From positions 217,805 to 281,804 of the forward strand of contig NZ_JQBP01000002.1 of NCBI RefSeq assembly GCF_001438705.1: DNA of 64,000 nucleotides, written 5' to 3'. A program made the position numbers and the translations under genes. Source of the DNA: Weissella kandleri. Its GTDB lineage: Bacteria; Bacillota; Bacilli; Lactobacillales; Lactobacillaceae. The notes below the pieces were generated by a model that saw nothing but the letters and a program-made list of their open reading frames with translations, searched no databases and was not told the origin of the DNA. Positions 1-6,708 of this stretch are shown here, in pieces (positions within the stretch are counted from its first letter, which is position 1; every line of letters begins with the position of its first letter).

Positions 1-2
1 TT

Positions 3-137
3 GTCATTTCGTCATATGTAGGAGTAGCTTCTGCTGTTGATAGTGATAGTAATAATGCAGTTTTGAATTATAATTTTAACACTTCTGATTATAATTATGC
101 TATTGGTGTATTGTATGGTGATTATGGATGGCAATAA
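3..137 (+). CDS. C-terminal end of a possible secreted small peptide (5' end outside window)
   Basis: An open frame enters from the left edge and stops with TAA at 135-137, giving 44 visible residues and no start. The visible part is polar and rich in Asn, Asp, Tyr and Ser, has no Lys or Arg, and ends YGDYGWQ. A run SSYVGVASAV near the edge could be the end of a signal peptide. A 56-codon membrane peptide gene overlaps its 3' end, which is the usual layout of a small secreted peptide plus immunity or helper gene. I do not recognise the family; a bacteriocin-like peptide is only an inference. Confidence 0.35.
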   Translation, partial: VISSYVGVASAVDSDSNNAVLNYNFNTSDYNYAIGVLYGDYGWQ

Positions 138-298
138 AGATTTTTAAAACAATATTATCAATAATTTTGTTTATAATTTTGTATAGTTATTATAATTTAG
201 TTTTAGTTAGAATATTTTGTGATGTTTTATTATTGTCTTTAATTTGGATCCCTGATAGTAAATATTTAAAATTATTTAGTTTTTTATTTAAAAAATAA
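128..298 (+). CDS. small hydrophobic membrane peptide, 56 aa, function unknown
   Basis: The ATG at 128 overlaps the end of the upstream frame, and the frame closes with TAA at 296-298. The product starts MAIKIFKTILSIILFIILYS, has a short charged start, then two hydrophobic stretches (about residues 5-30 and 34-42) and ends in basic FLFKK. The overlap suggests translational coupling to the upstream gene. AT content is much higher than in the housekeeping genes of the window, as expected for accessory DNA. An immunity or transport-helper peptide is possible; no family is recognised. Confidence 0.4.
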   Translation: MAIKIFKTILSIILFIILYSYYNLVLVRIFCDVLLLSLIWIPDSKYLKLFSFLFKK

Positions 299-547
299 AT
301 TATTTTTTATATTTCTTCAAAAGAATAAAAATTAATTTGTTGCTTTGTATGTTAAAATAATTTTATTAAATAAAAGAAAAAACCAACGTAACTATGCTAA
401 CTTTGGCCAATGCGTATACGTTGAGTTCAATTTCTTTTATAACTGTAAATAAATTACAACAACAATAATTAATTTAGTCCGTAAACGGGTATACAGAAAT
501 TTAAGAAACTTGAACTCTTCATTCGTTGGTGGATGGAGAGTTTTATT
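299..547 (+). other. AT-rich stretch without a convincing gene
   Basis: Only short frames interrupted by stops are seen on either strand. The minus-strand frame over 437-649 has no ribosome binding site and low-complexity, Phe/Tyr-rich content, so I do not call it. Confidence 0.4.
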
Positions 548-970
548 ATGGCTAGGGAAATAGAAAAAGAAGTAAACAAAGTAGATTACTAGATCCCTAG
601 GGATGAAGTGGTAAAAGTGACTAAAGCTGTTAAGGCTATTTTGACGCAAGATTTAAAATTTAGAAGCGATAAACAAACAGTAAAAAAATTAAGTAAATAT
701 TCTTATGAGATAATGAGTAACCATAAAAGTGGTTTTTTATGATAATAGGAGTGAGCGCAGAACGGATAATATAGAATCATTACGTCGTACTATTGGTAAG
801 GAAGGATCGTTTAAAAATAGAAGCCAATTTTAAAGGGGCCAAAAATGAATTCACGATTACTTTTACATATGCTGAGAAGTTTATGATATTGAGTTAGCGG
901 ATAAGCTCCATTTAAAATATCGACAAGGTTATTTAATTGATAAGCCTAATTATGGAACACTTCAAAATTA
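548..970 (+). pseudogene. decayed gene remnant, family unknown
   Basis: From ATG 548 the frame reads MAREIEKEVNKVDY, meets TAG at 590, continues in the same frame as a plausible Lys-rich protein to TGA at 740-742, and further coding-like stretches follow in shifted frames, for example one ending YGTLQN before a TAA near 969. At least one nonsense codon and one or more frameshifts are needed to join them. Composition matches the AT-rich accessory DNA upstream. I cannot name the family; what remains looks like a soluble, charged protein of 120 residues or more. Confidence 0.4.
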
Positions 971-1013
971 AGGAAGTTTGTCTTTCATGTTTAAAATTAT
1001 ATAAAAAAATGAA

Positions 1014-1056
1014 AACGGTGGTCCAACGATTAATTCGATGGTACTGCCGTTTTTTG
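1014..1056 (+). terminator. possible rho-independent terminator
   Basis: The arm AACGGTGGT at 1014-1022 can pair with ACTGCCGTT at 1043-1051 (two G-U pairs), followed by a T run to 1056. It would end transcription of the decayed region before dtpT. Confidence 0.5.
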
Positions 1057-1107
1057 ATGATAGTATCGGTAAAATACATTTAATTTATATTTAAATGAAA
1101 TTAATCC

Positions 1108-1136
1108 TTGCTAAAAAAAGACTAAGTTGCTAAAAT
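1108..1136 (+). promoter_or_regulatory. promoter for the peptide transporter gene
   Basis: TTGCTA at 1108-1113 and TAAAAT at 1131-1136 with 17 bp spacing fit a sigma-A promoter, about 45 bp before the coding start. Confidence 0.55.
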
Positions 1137-1178
1137 GAGTACATTATTAAAAAATGAAATTAAGGTTAAGGGATGGTG

Positions 1179-2645
1179 ATGAATATGAAAGAAGGAATTA
1201 AAAAGGAGCGACAATTTTTCGGTCAACCAATCGGTTTGTCGACACTTTTCATGACTGAAATGTGGGAGCGGTTCTCCTATTATGGAATGCGGGCCATTTT
1301 GTTGTTCTACATGTGGCATTTAATTGAGACTGGTGATTTAAATATTTCAAGAGCAGTCGCTGCATCGATTATGGCAATCTACGCGTCAATGGTTTATCTA
1401 TCTGGAGCGTTGGGTGGTTACATGGCAGACCGGATTCTTGGTTCACGCCGGGCGGTCTTCATTGGTGGTCTGTTCATTATGAGTGGGCACCTTGTTTTGG
1501 CCTTACCATTTGGGGCGAATGCCTTGTTTGGGTCAATTGTGTTGATTATTATTGGAACGGGGCTTTTGAAGCCCAACGTTTCAGCAATGGTCGGTGATTT
1601 GTATAGTCCTGAAGATCGACGGCGGGATGCCGGATTTTCAATTTTCGTTTTTGGAATTAATTTAGGATCATTCATTGCACCCCTCTTGGTTGGATGGGTT
1701 CAAGCAAATGCTGGCTTCCACTTGGCCTTTGGTTTAGCGGCGGTGGGAATGTTTATCGGCTTAGTTCAGTATTATTTCGGTGGTAAAAAAGATTTGCCAA
1801 AGAATGGTTTAAAGCCAGCAGATCCTTTGCAGCCCGAGGAAGTTAAGCCTTTAGTAATCAAGATTATCTTGGTTTTGGCTGTATTATCAACTATTGTAGT
1901 GGGGATGTTCAAGATCGGCATGGGTAGCATTACAAATTTCATTAATTTGATTACGATCATTGCAGTGATTATTCCGGTTGGATATTTTTCTCAGATGTTA
2001 ACTTCCAAAAAGGTCACAAAGCAAGAACGTTCACGTGTTTTAGCATATATTCCACTTTTCTTTGGGGCTGTTTTGTTTTGGGCCTTAGAGGAACAAGGTT
2101 CGGTTGTGTTGGCAACCTTTGCGCAAGAACGGACGCAACATTCATGGTTCCCAGCAGCATGGTTCCAGTCGCTAAACCCATTCTTTATTATGTTGTATAC
2201 ACCCGTTTTTGCGACTTTGTGGACGAAATGGAAGAAGAATGCGCCTTCATCGCCAATGAAATTCGCGATTGGGTTAATGTTTGCGGGGGCTTCATTCTTG
2301 CTCTTGACGTTGCCTGGAACTTTGTGGGGGACTGACGTGCGCGTATCACCATTATGGTTGTTAGGTTCATGGGCTTTGATTATCATTGGGGAAATGTTAA
2401 TTTCACCAGTTGGTTTGTCGGTTACGACTAAATTAGCGCCTAAAGCTTTCAACTCACAAATGATGTCTTTGTGGTTCTTAGCAGCGGCCGTTGGTTCAGC
2501 TTTGAATGCGCAGTTTGTAGGACTTTACAGTGCGCAAACCGAAGTTCGTTATTTCATGATTTTCGGACTATTAGCAGTCGGTCTAGGTGTCCTCATGTTA
2601 TTCTTAGTTAAACTAGTTGTACGGTTAATGGATGGTGTTGATTAA
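1179..2645 (+). CDS. dtpT: proton-coupled di-/tripeptide transporter (POT/PTR2 family)
   Basis: This integral membrane symporter takes up di- and tripeptides with protons. The N-terminal ExxERFSYYG motif and GTGLLKPN in TM5 are hallmark POT signatures, and the protein shows about 14 hydrophobic segments at the normal family length of about 490 residues. In-frame ATGs occur at 1173, 1179 and 1185. The AAGGG at 1168-1172 best fits 1179 or 1185, so the first two residues are uncertain. It has its own promoter and terminator and stands alone. In lactic acid bacteria DtpT supplies amino acids from casein-type peptides. Confidence 0.93.
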   Translation: MNMKEGIKKERQFFGQPIGLSTLFMTEMWERFSYYGMRAILLFYMWHLIETGDLNISRAVAASIMAIYASMVYLSGALGGYMADRILGSRRAVFIGGLFIMSGHLVLALPFGANALFGSIVLIIIGTGLLKPNVSAMVGDLYSPEDRRRDAGFSIFVFGINLGSFIAPLLVGWVQANAGFHLAFGLAAVGMFIGLVQYYFGGKKDLPKNGLKPADPLQPEEVKPLVIKIILVLAVLSTIVVGMFKIGMGSITNFINLITIIAVIIPVGYFSQMLTSKKVTKQERSRVLAYIPLFFGAVLFWALEEQGSVVLATFAQERTQHSWFPAAWFQSLNPFFIMLYTPVFATLWTKWKKNAPSSPMKFAIGLMFAGASFLLLTLPGTLWGTDVRVSPLWLLGSWALIIIGEMLISPVGLSVTTKLAPKAFNSQMMSLWFLAAAVGSALNAQFVGLYSAQTEVRYFMIFGLLAVGLGVLMLFLVKLVVRLMDGVD

Positions 2646-2669
2646 AAGTTCAATTTAATAAAAGAAGAT

Positions 2670-2699
2670 GGTCTTGGATGGAATTTCAAGACCTTTTTA
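2670..2699 (+). terminator. terminator after dtpT
   Basis: GGTCTTG (2670-2676) pairs with CAAGACC (2687-2693) and is followed by five T. Confidence 0.8.
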
Positions 2700-2733
2700 C
2701 TATATAAAGGTAATCATTTAAAAAAGGCGTGCG

Positions 2734-2742
2734 TGGTATAAT
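2734..2742 (+). promoter_or_regulatory. extended -10 promoter for the ElaA-like gene
   Basis: TGGTATAAT is a TGn-extended -10 element; no good -35 is visible upstream. Confidence 0.55.
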
Positions 2743-2780
2743 AGTTGTATTAAAAAGAAGCAGACGGAGGCATGAAAACG

Positions 2781-3227
2781 ATGACCCAATACCCAATTGA
2801 AGTCAAGACAACGGTTGATTTAACCGCTTTAGAAGTGGTTCGGATTATGCAAGCACGCATTAATGTGTTTGTGGTGGAACAAAATTGTCCTTATCCTGAG
2901 ATTGACGAGAAAGATTATACAGCATTGAATGTGATGATGTGGGATGGCGACCAATTAGTGGCTTATACGCGTATTATTCCACACGATGACCCTAAGTATA
3001 TTAGCTTTGGTCGGGTCTTGGTTACGGCTGCTTACCGTAAACAACATTTCGGTCAAGCGATCGTGCAAGCAACATTGGACGAGATTAAGCGGTTAGATCC
3101 GAACCGACCAATCAAAATTGCGGCGCAGAATTATCTCCGTGAATTCTATGCTTCTTTTGGATTTGAAGCCGTTTCTGATGTTTTTTTGGAGGATAACATT
3201 CCGCATGTTGATATGGTGCATGCTTAA
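2781..3227 (+). CDS. GNAT N-acetyltransferase, ElaA family
   Basis: A cytosolic acetyltransferase of about 148 residues that probably uses acetyl-CoA; the substrate is not known. The ElaA family signature RxxVFVVEQ followed by CPYPEID is present near residues 27-43. The acetyl-CoA-binding region shows as GRVLVTAAYRKQHFGQAI, and the chain ends with the YASFGFE-type motif of GNAT folds. ATGs lie at 2772 and 2781; the GGAGG at 2766-2770 is only one base from the first but about 10 from the second, so 2781 is preferred. Monocistronic by its extended -10 promoter. Confidence 0.85.
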   Translation: MTQYPIEVKTTVDLTALEVVRIMQARINVFVVEQNCPYPEIDEKDYTALNVMMWDGDQLVAYTRIIPHDDPKYISFGRVLVTAAYRKQHFGQAIVQATLDEIKRLDPNRPIKIAAQNYLREFYASFGFEAVSDVFLEDNIPHVDMVHA

Positions 3228-3299
3228 TGCAACCGCTTTTATGATAAAATAAAGTAGGTTGATTCAAAAAAGCCTAAAGTTAGGATGGGGGAATTAATG

Positions 3300-3722
3300 A
3301 TGGCTAGTTATCAAAAATTTGTGGACGCGTCAAATGGATTGGTTTATTTAGCGACTGCGGTGAAGCAAAAGCCGAGTGTGCGCCTAGTTGCTTTTGCGGT
3401 GGATGCCAATGATGAAAGTGTTTGGTATGTCTTTTCCATGGACCCGCATGCCCCTAAAACGGAAGAATTAGCTCAAAATGAGCATGTGGCAGTTGTAACT
3501 TCAGTTGATATGAAATCGGGGATGCGGATTAATTCGAACCAAGTAACGATGGTTCCTTCACAGAAAACTTGGGATGATGTACAACCATTCTTTGCAGATA
3601 ATCAAGGATTTTTGAATGCTCATCATCCTGAGCAAGAAAAGCTTTATGAATTGCATTTTGATTCGTTAGTTTTGGAAACGTATAACCCGGCTGATCGGCA
3701 AGAAATCACTTTTCATAATTAA
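3300..3722 (+). CDS. pyridoxamine 5'-phosphate oxidase-like flavin-binding split-barrel protein
   Basis: About 140 residues with the compact PNPOx-like split barrel seen in FMN- or F420-binding proteins of Gram-positive bacteria. A strand ending VWYVFSMDP is followed by PKTEELAQNEHVAVV, which matches the family pattern of a flavin phosphate-contacting strand and then a K/T-rich helix. True pyridoxamine oxidase residues cannot be confirmed, so the reaction is left open (general redox or stress role). Alternative ATGs are at 3285 and 3297; the G-rich Shine-Dalgarno at 3287-3291 best fits 3300. Confidence 0.7.
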   Translation: MASYQKFVDASNGLVYLATAVKQKPSVRLVAFAVDANDESVWYVFSMDPHAPKTEELAQNEHVAVVTSVDMKSGMRINSNQVTMVPSQKTWDDVQPFFADNQGFLNAHHPEQEKLYELHFDSLVLETYNPADRQEITFHN

Positions 3723-3736
3723 TTTAAAGAGAATAA

Positions 3737-3768
3737 GTTAGAGCTGCGGTGGTAGCGCTAACTTTTTT
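3737..3768 (+). terminator. terminator after the PNPOx-like gene
   Basis: GTTAGAGCT (3737-3745) pairs with AGCGCTAAC (3754-3762), one mismatch, followed by six T. Confidence 0.75.
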
Positions 3769-3831
3769 CTATTTTGAGTAAAATAGCGTTTGAAGTTAAT
3801 CTACAGTTGAATGAAAAAAGTGAGGTCTAAA

Positions 3832-4755
3832 ATGCAGTTAATTACAGAATTATTAAAAACAAAATATCCGATTATTCAAGGTGGCATGTCAAGGTTAGCA
3901 ACGCACGAGTTAGTCGCTGCCGTTTCAGCGGCTGGCGGGCTAGGAACCTTAACTTCGGTGGGGCTGGATGGTCCAGCTTTGCGCCGTGAAATTCAAGCGG
4001 TGCGCGAACAAACCGACCAACCGTTTGCGGTGAATTTAATGTTAAAGCAAGCTAATATTGCAGAATTAGTGGATGTGATTGTTAAAGAACAGGTTCCGTT
4101 TGTGACGACTGGGGCTGGGACACCAAAAGTTTATATGCCCAAGTTACAAGCGGCTGGGGTTCAGGTATTAGCGGTGATTCCTTCGGTGAAATTAGCCCGA
4201 AAAATGGAACAAATAGGGGTAGCTGCGGTGATTGCGGAGGGGCTAGAATCGGGTGGACATATTGGAAACATGACGACGATGGCGCTCGTACCACAAGTTG
4301 TTGATGAAGTTCAGATTCCGGTGATTGCAGCTGGTGGAATTGGCGATGGACGCGGAATCGCAGCAGCGTTAGCCTTGGGAGCCCAAGGGGTGCAGATGGG
4401 GACAGCCTTTTTATTGACGAAAGAAGCGCCAATTAATTCCGCGTATAAAACGGCTTTGATGCAAGCTGTTGATGTTGATACTGATGTGACCGAAGTCGAA
4501 ATTGGGACACCTTTACGGACACTAAAGAATCCGCTGACGCAGCAATATCATGAATTGGTGCAGCAAGGCGCGAGCGTAGAGGAACTAACCGAATTAATGC
4601 GTGGTCGGCATCGAGTAGCCTTTTTACAAGGTGATATGGACCAAGGGGCGATTATGGCTGGGCAAATTGCGGGGCTCCTACAGCAGGAGCAACCCGTAGC
4701 AACCTTGCTAGATCATGATTGGCGGCAAGCGCAAAATATTTTAAATTTAAAGTAA
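3832..4755 (+). CDS. fabK: FabK-like enoyl-ACP reductase II / NAD(P)H-dependent flavin oxidoreductase
   Basis: This FMN-dependent TIM-barrel enzyme of the nitronate monooxygenase superfamily is 307 residues long. It has the N-terminal YPIIQGGMS motif, AEGLESGGHIG with the catalytic-type His, and AAGGIGDGRGIAAALALGA for phosphate binding. The ending GDMDQGAIMAGQIAGLL resembles FabK, which reduces enoyl-ACP in fatty acid synthesis. No fatty acid synthesis genes flank it, so a nitronate monooxygenase role remains possible. The Shine-Dalgarno TGAGGT at 3821-3826 selects ATG 3832 over the upstream in-frame ATG at 3811. Confidence 0.8.
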   Translation: MQLITELLKTKYPIIQGGMSRLATHELVAAVSAAGGLGTLTSVGLDGPALRREIQAVREQTDQPFAVNLMLKQANIAELVDVIVKEQVPFVTTGAGTPKVYMPKLQAAGVQVLAVIPSVKLARKMEQIGVAAVIAEGLESGGHIGNMTTMALVPQVVDEVQIPVIAAGGIGDGRGIAAALALGAQGVQMGTAFLLTKEAPINSAYKTALMQAVDVDTDVTEVEIGTPLRTLKNPLTQQYHELVQQGASVEELTELMRGRHRVAFLQGDMDQGAIMAGQIAGLLQQEQPVATLLDHDWRQAQNILNLK

Positions 4756-4762
4756 ATACTAG

Positions 4763-4799
4763 GTGTTTTAAGTTGAGATAAGACTTAAAACACTTTTGT
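4763..4799 (+). terminator. terminator after fabK
   Basis: A perfect 11-bp stem, GTGTTTTAAGT (4763-4773) with ACTTAAAACAC (4783-4793), then a short T run. Confidence 0.8.
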
Positions 4800-4942
4800 T
4801 TGTGTAAGTTAACCAATTTGTTTCAAGATAAAAATATTCTATTTTCGAAGTAAATGCGTTATACTTTTACAATAACTTGTTGACTCGAGAGAGCAAACAA
4901 GTTAATTACAAAGGTAAGACTTTGAAAATTAGGAGTATGAGT

Positions 4943-5986
4943 ATGAAACGTGGACTAAAATGGTTGGGTATTTTATTGGTGTTATTGATTTTAGGGATTG
5001 GTCTGTTGTTTAAAGATGATTTACTAACTTTGGCGACGGTGAAAAAAATTAATGATAAACCCTTTTATAAAATGAATTATCAAGGAGATTATGCCTTAGA
5101 TGAATTGTTACAAAAAGGGGTACGTAGCGATCAAGAATTAGCAAAATTTGCGGCTAAAAAATTATTAAAGGGAATGCCAGTTCAGGTGAATGTCCCAAAT
5201 TTAGGTTGTACAACATTTAATGCACAAACGCCAAGTGGAGACCACTTGTTTGCTCGCAATTATGATTTAGATAATGGACCAGCAATGATTGTGAAAACTA
5301 AACCAGCCCATGGCTATCAGAGTATCTCAATGGTAGATCCTAGTTTAGTTGGCGTAGAGGCTGATAATATCAATCGCCCGATGTCAAAAGCGTTAGAGTT
5401 AGTGGCTCCTTATATTCCATTAGATGGGATGAACGAAGCGGGCTTGAGTGTAGGAGTTTTGCGATTGGCTGATCAACCGACAAAACAAGATACTGGTAAA
5501 AAGGGTGTGACGACAACAATTGCTTTACGGATGTTATTGGATAAGGCTAAAAATGTGGATGAAGCGGTTCGTTTATTAAAGCAATATGATATGAATAGTT
5601 CTGCACGTTCAGCCTTTCATTTCCAAATTGCGGATCGCTCAGGAAAGAGTATTGTAGTAGAGTATGTTGATAATCAGATGAAAATCTTGCCAATGGACAA
5701 AAAATATCAAGTGCTCACTAATTTCTATCTGAGCCCTGAGAAATATAATCAGGGGAGTGGGCAAGATCGATATGCGATTGCTGATCATGCGATTGCTGAG
5801 AAGCAGGGAGTGATGAGCATGTCTGAAGCGATGCAGACCTTACAAGCAGCGCAATCGAATAAGAAATACCCTGATGGAAGGCCATTAGTGACACAGTGGA
5901 GTTCAGTTTATAACCAAAAAACTTTGCAAATGGATGTTGCTGTGGATCGTAATTACGGGAAAATCTACCACTTTAATGTTAAATAA
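4943..5986 (+). CDS. membrane-anchored linear amide C-N hydrolase (choloylglycine hydrolase/penicillin acylase family)
   Basis: An Ntn-hydrolase-like protein that cleaves linear amide bonds. Residues about 6-24 form a hydrophobic anchor (LKWLGILLVLLILGIGLLF). The family core begins near residue 87 at GCTTFNAQTPSGDHLFARNYD, which carries the nucleophilic Cys and the Arg/Asp pocket seen in bile salt hydrolases and penicillin V acylases. MNEAGLSVGVL is a further family motif. The Cys is internal, so activation by processing must be assumed. The substrate (bile salts, acyl-homoserine lactones or others) cannot be told from sequence. The AGGAG at 4931-4935 favours ATG 4943 over 4937 or 4877. Confidence 0.8.
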   Translation: MKRGLKWLGILLVLLILGIGLLFKDDLLTLATVKKINDKPFYKMNYQGDYALDELLQKGVRSDQELAKFAAKKLLKGMPVQVNVPNLGCTTFNAQTPSGDHLFARNYDLDNGPAMIVKTKPAHGYQSISMVDPSLVGVEADNINRPMSKALELVAPYIPLDGMNEAGLSVGVLRLADQPTKQDTGKKGVTTTIALRMLLDKAKNVDEAVRLLKQYDMNSSARSAFHFQIADRSGKSIVVEYVDNQMKILPMDKKYQVLTNFYLSPEKYNQGSGQDRYAIADHAIAEKQGVMSMSEAMQTLQAAQSNKKYPDGRPLVTQWSSVYNQKTLQMDVAVDRNYGKIYHFNVK

Positions 5987-6100
5987 AAAATTTAGCGTTA
6001 TAATTTGATAAAGTTTAAACTTAAAAGCGCTTCGGAATAGGATTTTAGAAGTAAAATATAAAAGTACGTGATTAAAATGTATCTTTATAAATTAGTTAGT

Positions 6101-6109
6101 GTTATAATA
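6101..6109 (+). promoter_or_regulatory. extended -10 promoter of the cold-shock gene
   Basis: TGTTATAAT; it implies a 5' leader of about 95 bases before the cspA start, a length typical of cold-regulated csp transcripts. Confidence 0.5.
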
Positions 6110-6210
6110 AAAAACGAGTTAAAAAGCAATTTTGTTTTATGTTTTACCAAATGTATGGCACGTTGATTTTTGATTTATTATATATGGCATGTGCCAAGGA
6201 GGTTTCAGAC

Positions 6211-6411
6211 ATGGAACAAGGAACAGTAAAATGGTTTAACGCAGACAAGGGATTCGGATTTATCGAACGCGAAAACGGTGGGGATGTATTCGTACACTTC
6301 TCAGCTATCCAATCTGATGGATTCAAGTCATTGGACGAAGGACAAAAAGTTGCTTTCGACGTTGAAGAAGGGGCTCGCGGATTGCAAGCTGTTAACGTTA
6401 CTAAGGACTAA
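6211..6411 (+). CDS. cspA: cold-shock protein, CspA family
   Basis: A 66-residue single-stranded nucleic acid binding protein with one cold-shock domain. RNP1-like KGFGFIE and RNP2-like DVFVHFSAI are both intact, and the start [10 protein letters not shown] is canonical. The AAGGAGG at 6196-6202 sets ATG 6211 and excludes the longer frame from 6139. It acts as an RNA chaperone in the cytosol. The long leader suggests post-transcriptional control, but I can show no specific element. Confidence 0.95.
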   Translation: MEQGTVKWFNADKGFGFIERENGGDVFVHFSAIQSDGFKSLDEGQKVAFDVEEGARGLQAVNVTKD

Positions 6412-6433
6412 TTTAAACCTTACAATTTAAAAA

Positions 6434-6463
6434 AGCTGGAGCATAAATGCTCTGGCTTTTTTT
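6434..6463 (+). terminator. terminator after cspA
   Basis: AGCTGGAGCA (6434-6443) pairs with TGCTCTGGCT (6448-6457), followed by seven or more T. Confidence 0.8.
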
Positions 6464-6530
6464 GTTAAATAAAGTATTTTGTGGTTGGAAAATTAGATTT
6501 AAATATGATAAACTTAAATAAGTTAGAACA

Positions 6531-6630
6531 AATCATGAGGGAGTAACGGGGAATTTTAATTAATTCTTGGTCCCATCGTCAACAAGAATACAATTTGTAT
6601 TCCGGTGATCCTTAAAATGTGAGACTCATG
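6531..6630 (+). ncRNA. yybP-ykoY manganese riboswitch aptamer
   Basis: The class hallmarks are visible: a GGGAGTAAC segment at 6539-6547, a stem beginning CGGGGAATT, the conserved CATCGTCAACAAG segment at 6574-6586, a second perfect hairpin GAATACAA/TTGTATTC (6586-6601), and CCGG directly after it. The P1 strand CATGAG (6534-6539) is complementary to CTCATG (6625-6630), which also forms part of the terminator arm that follows. The family senses Mn2+ and often sits before manganese exporters, which fits the P-type ATPase downstream. Confidence 0.8.
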
Positions 6631-6662
6631 GTGGCTTTTTGGGTGCCACTATGAGTCTTTTT
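6623..6662 (+). terminator. riboswitch-controlled terminator before the P-type ATPase gene
   Basis: GACTCATGGTGGC (6623-6635) pairs with GCCACTATGAGTC (6645-6657), then five T. The left arm overlaps the P1 3' strand CTCATG, so aptamer and terminator are mutually exclusive. The predicted logic is antitermination when Mn2+ is bound. Confidence 0.8.
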
Positions 6663-6708
6663 ATGTCTCCTAGTGGATCCAAGTAGATTTTAATCTTGGA
6701 GGGATAGG

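Noticed and set aside
437-649. 70-codon minus-strand frame in the AT-rich left region
   Set aside because: Low-complexity Phe/Tyr/His content and no start signal; the opposite strand has better coding character.
1991-2452. 153-codon antisense frame within dtpT
   Set aside because: Mirror of the transporter gene; no Shine-Dalgarno and no recognisable protein features.
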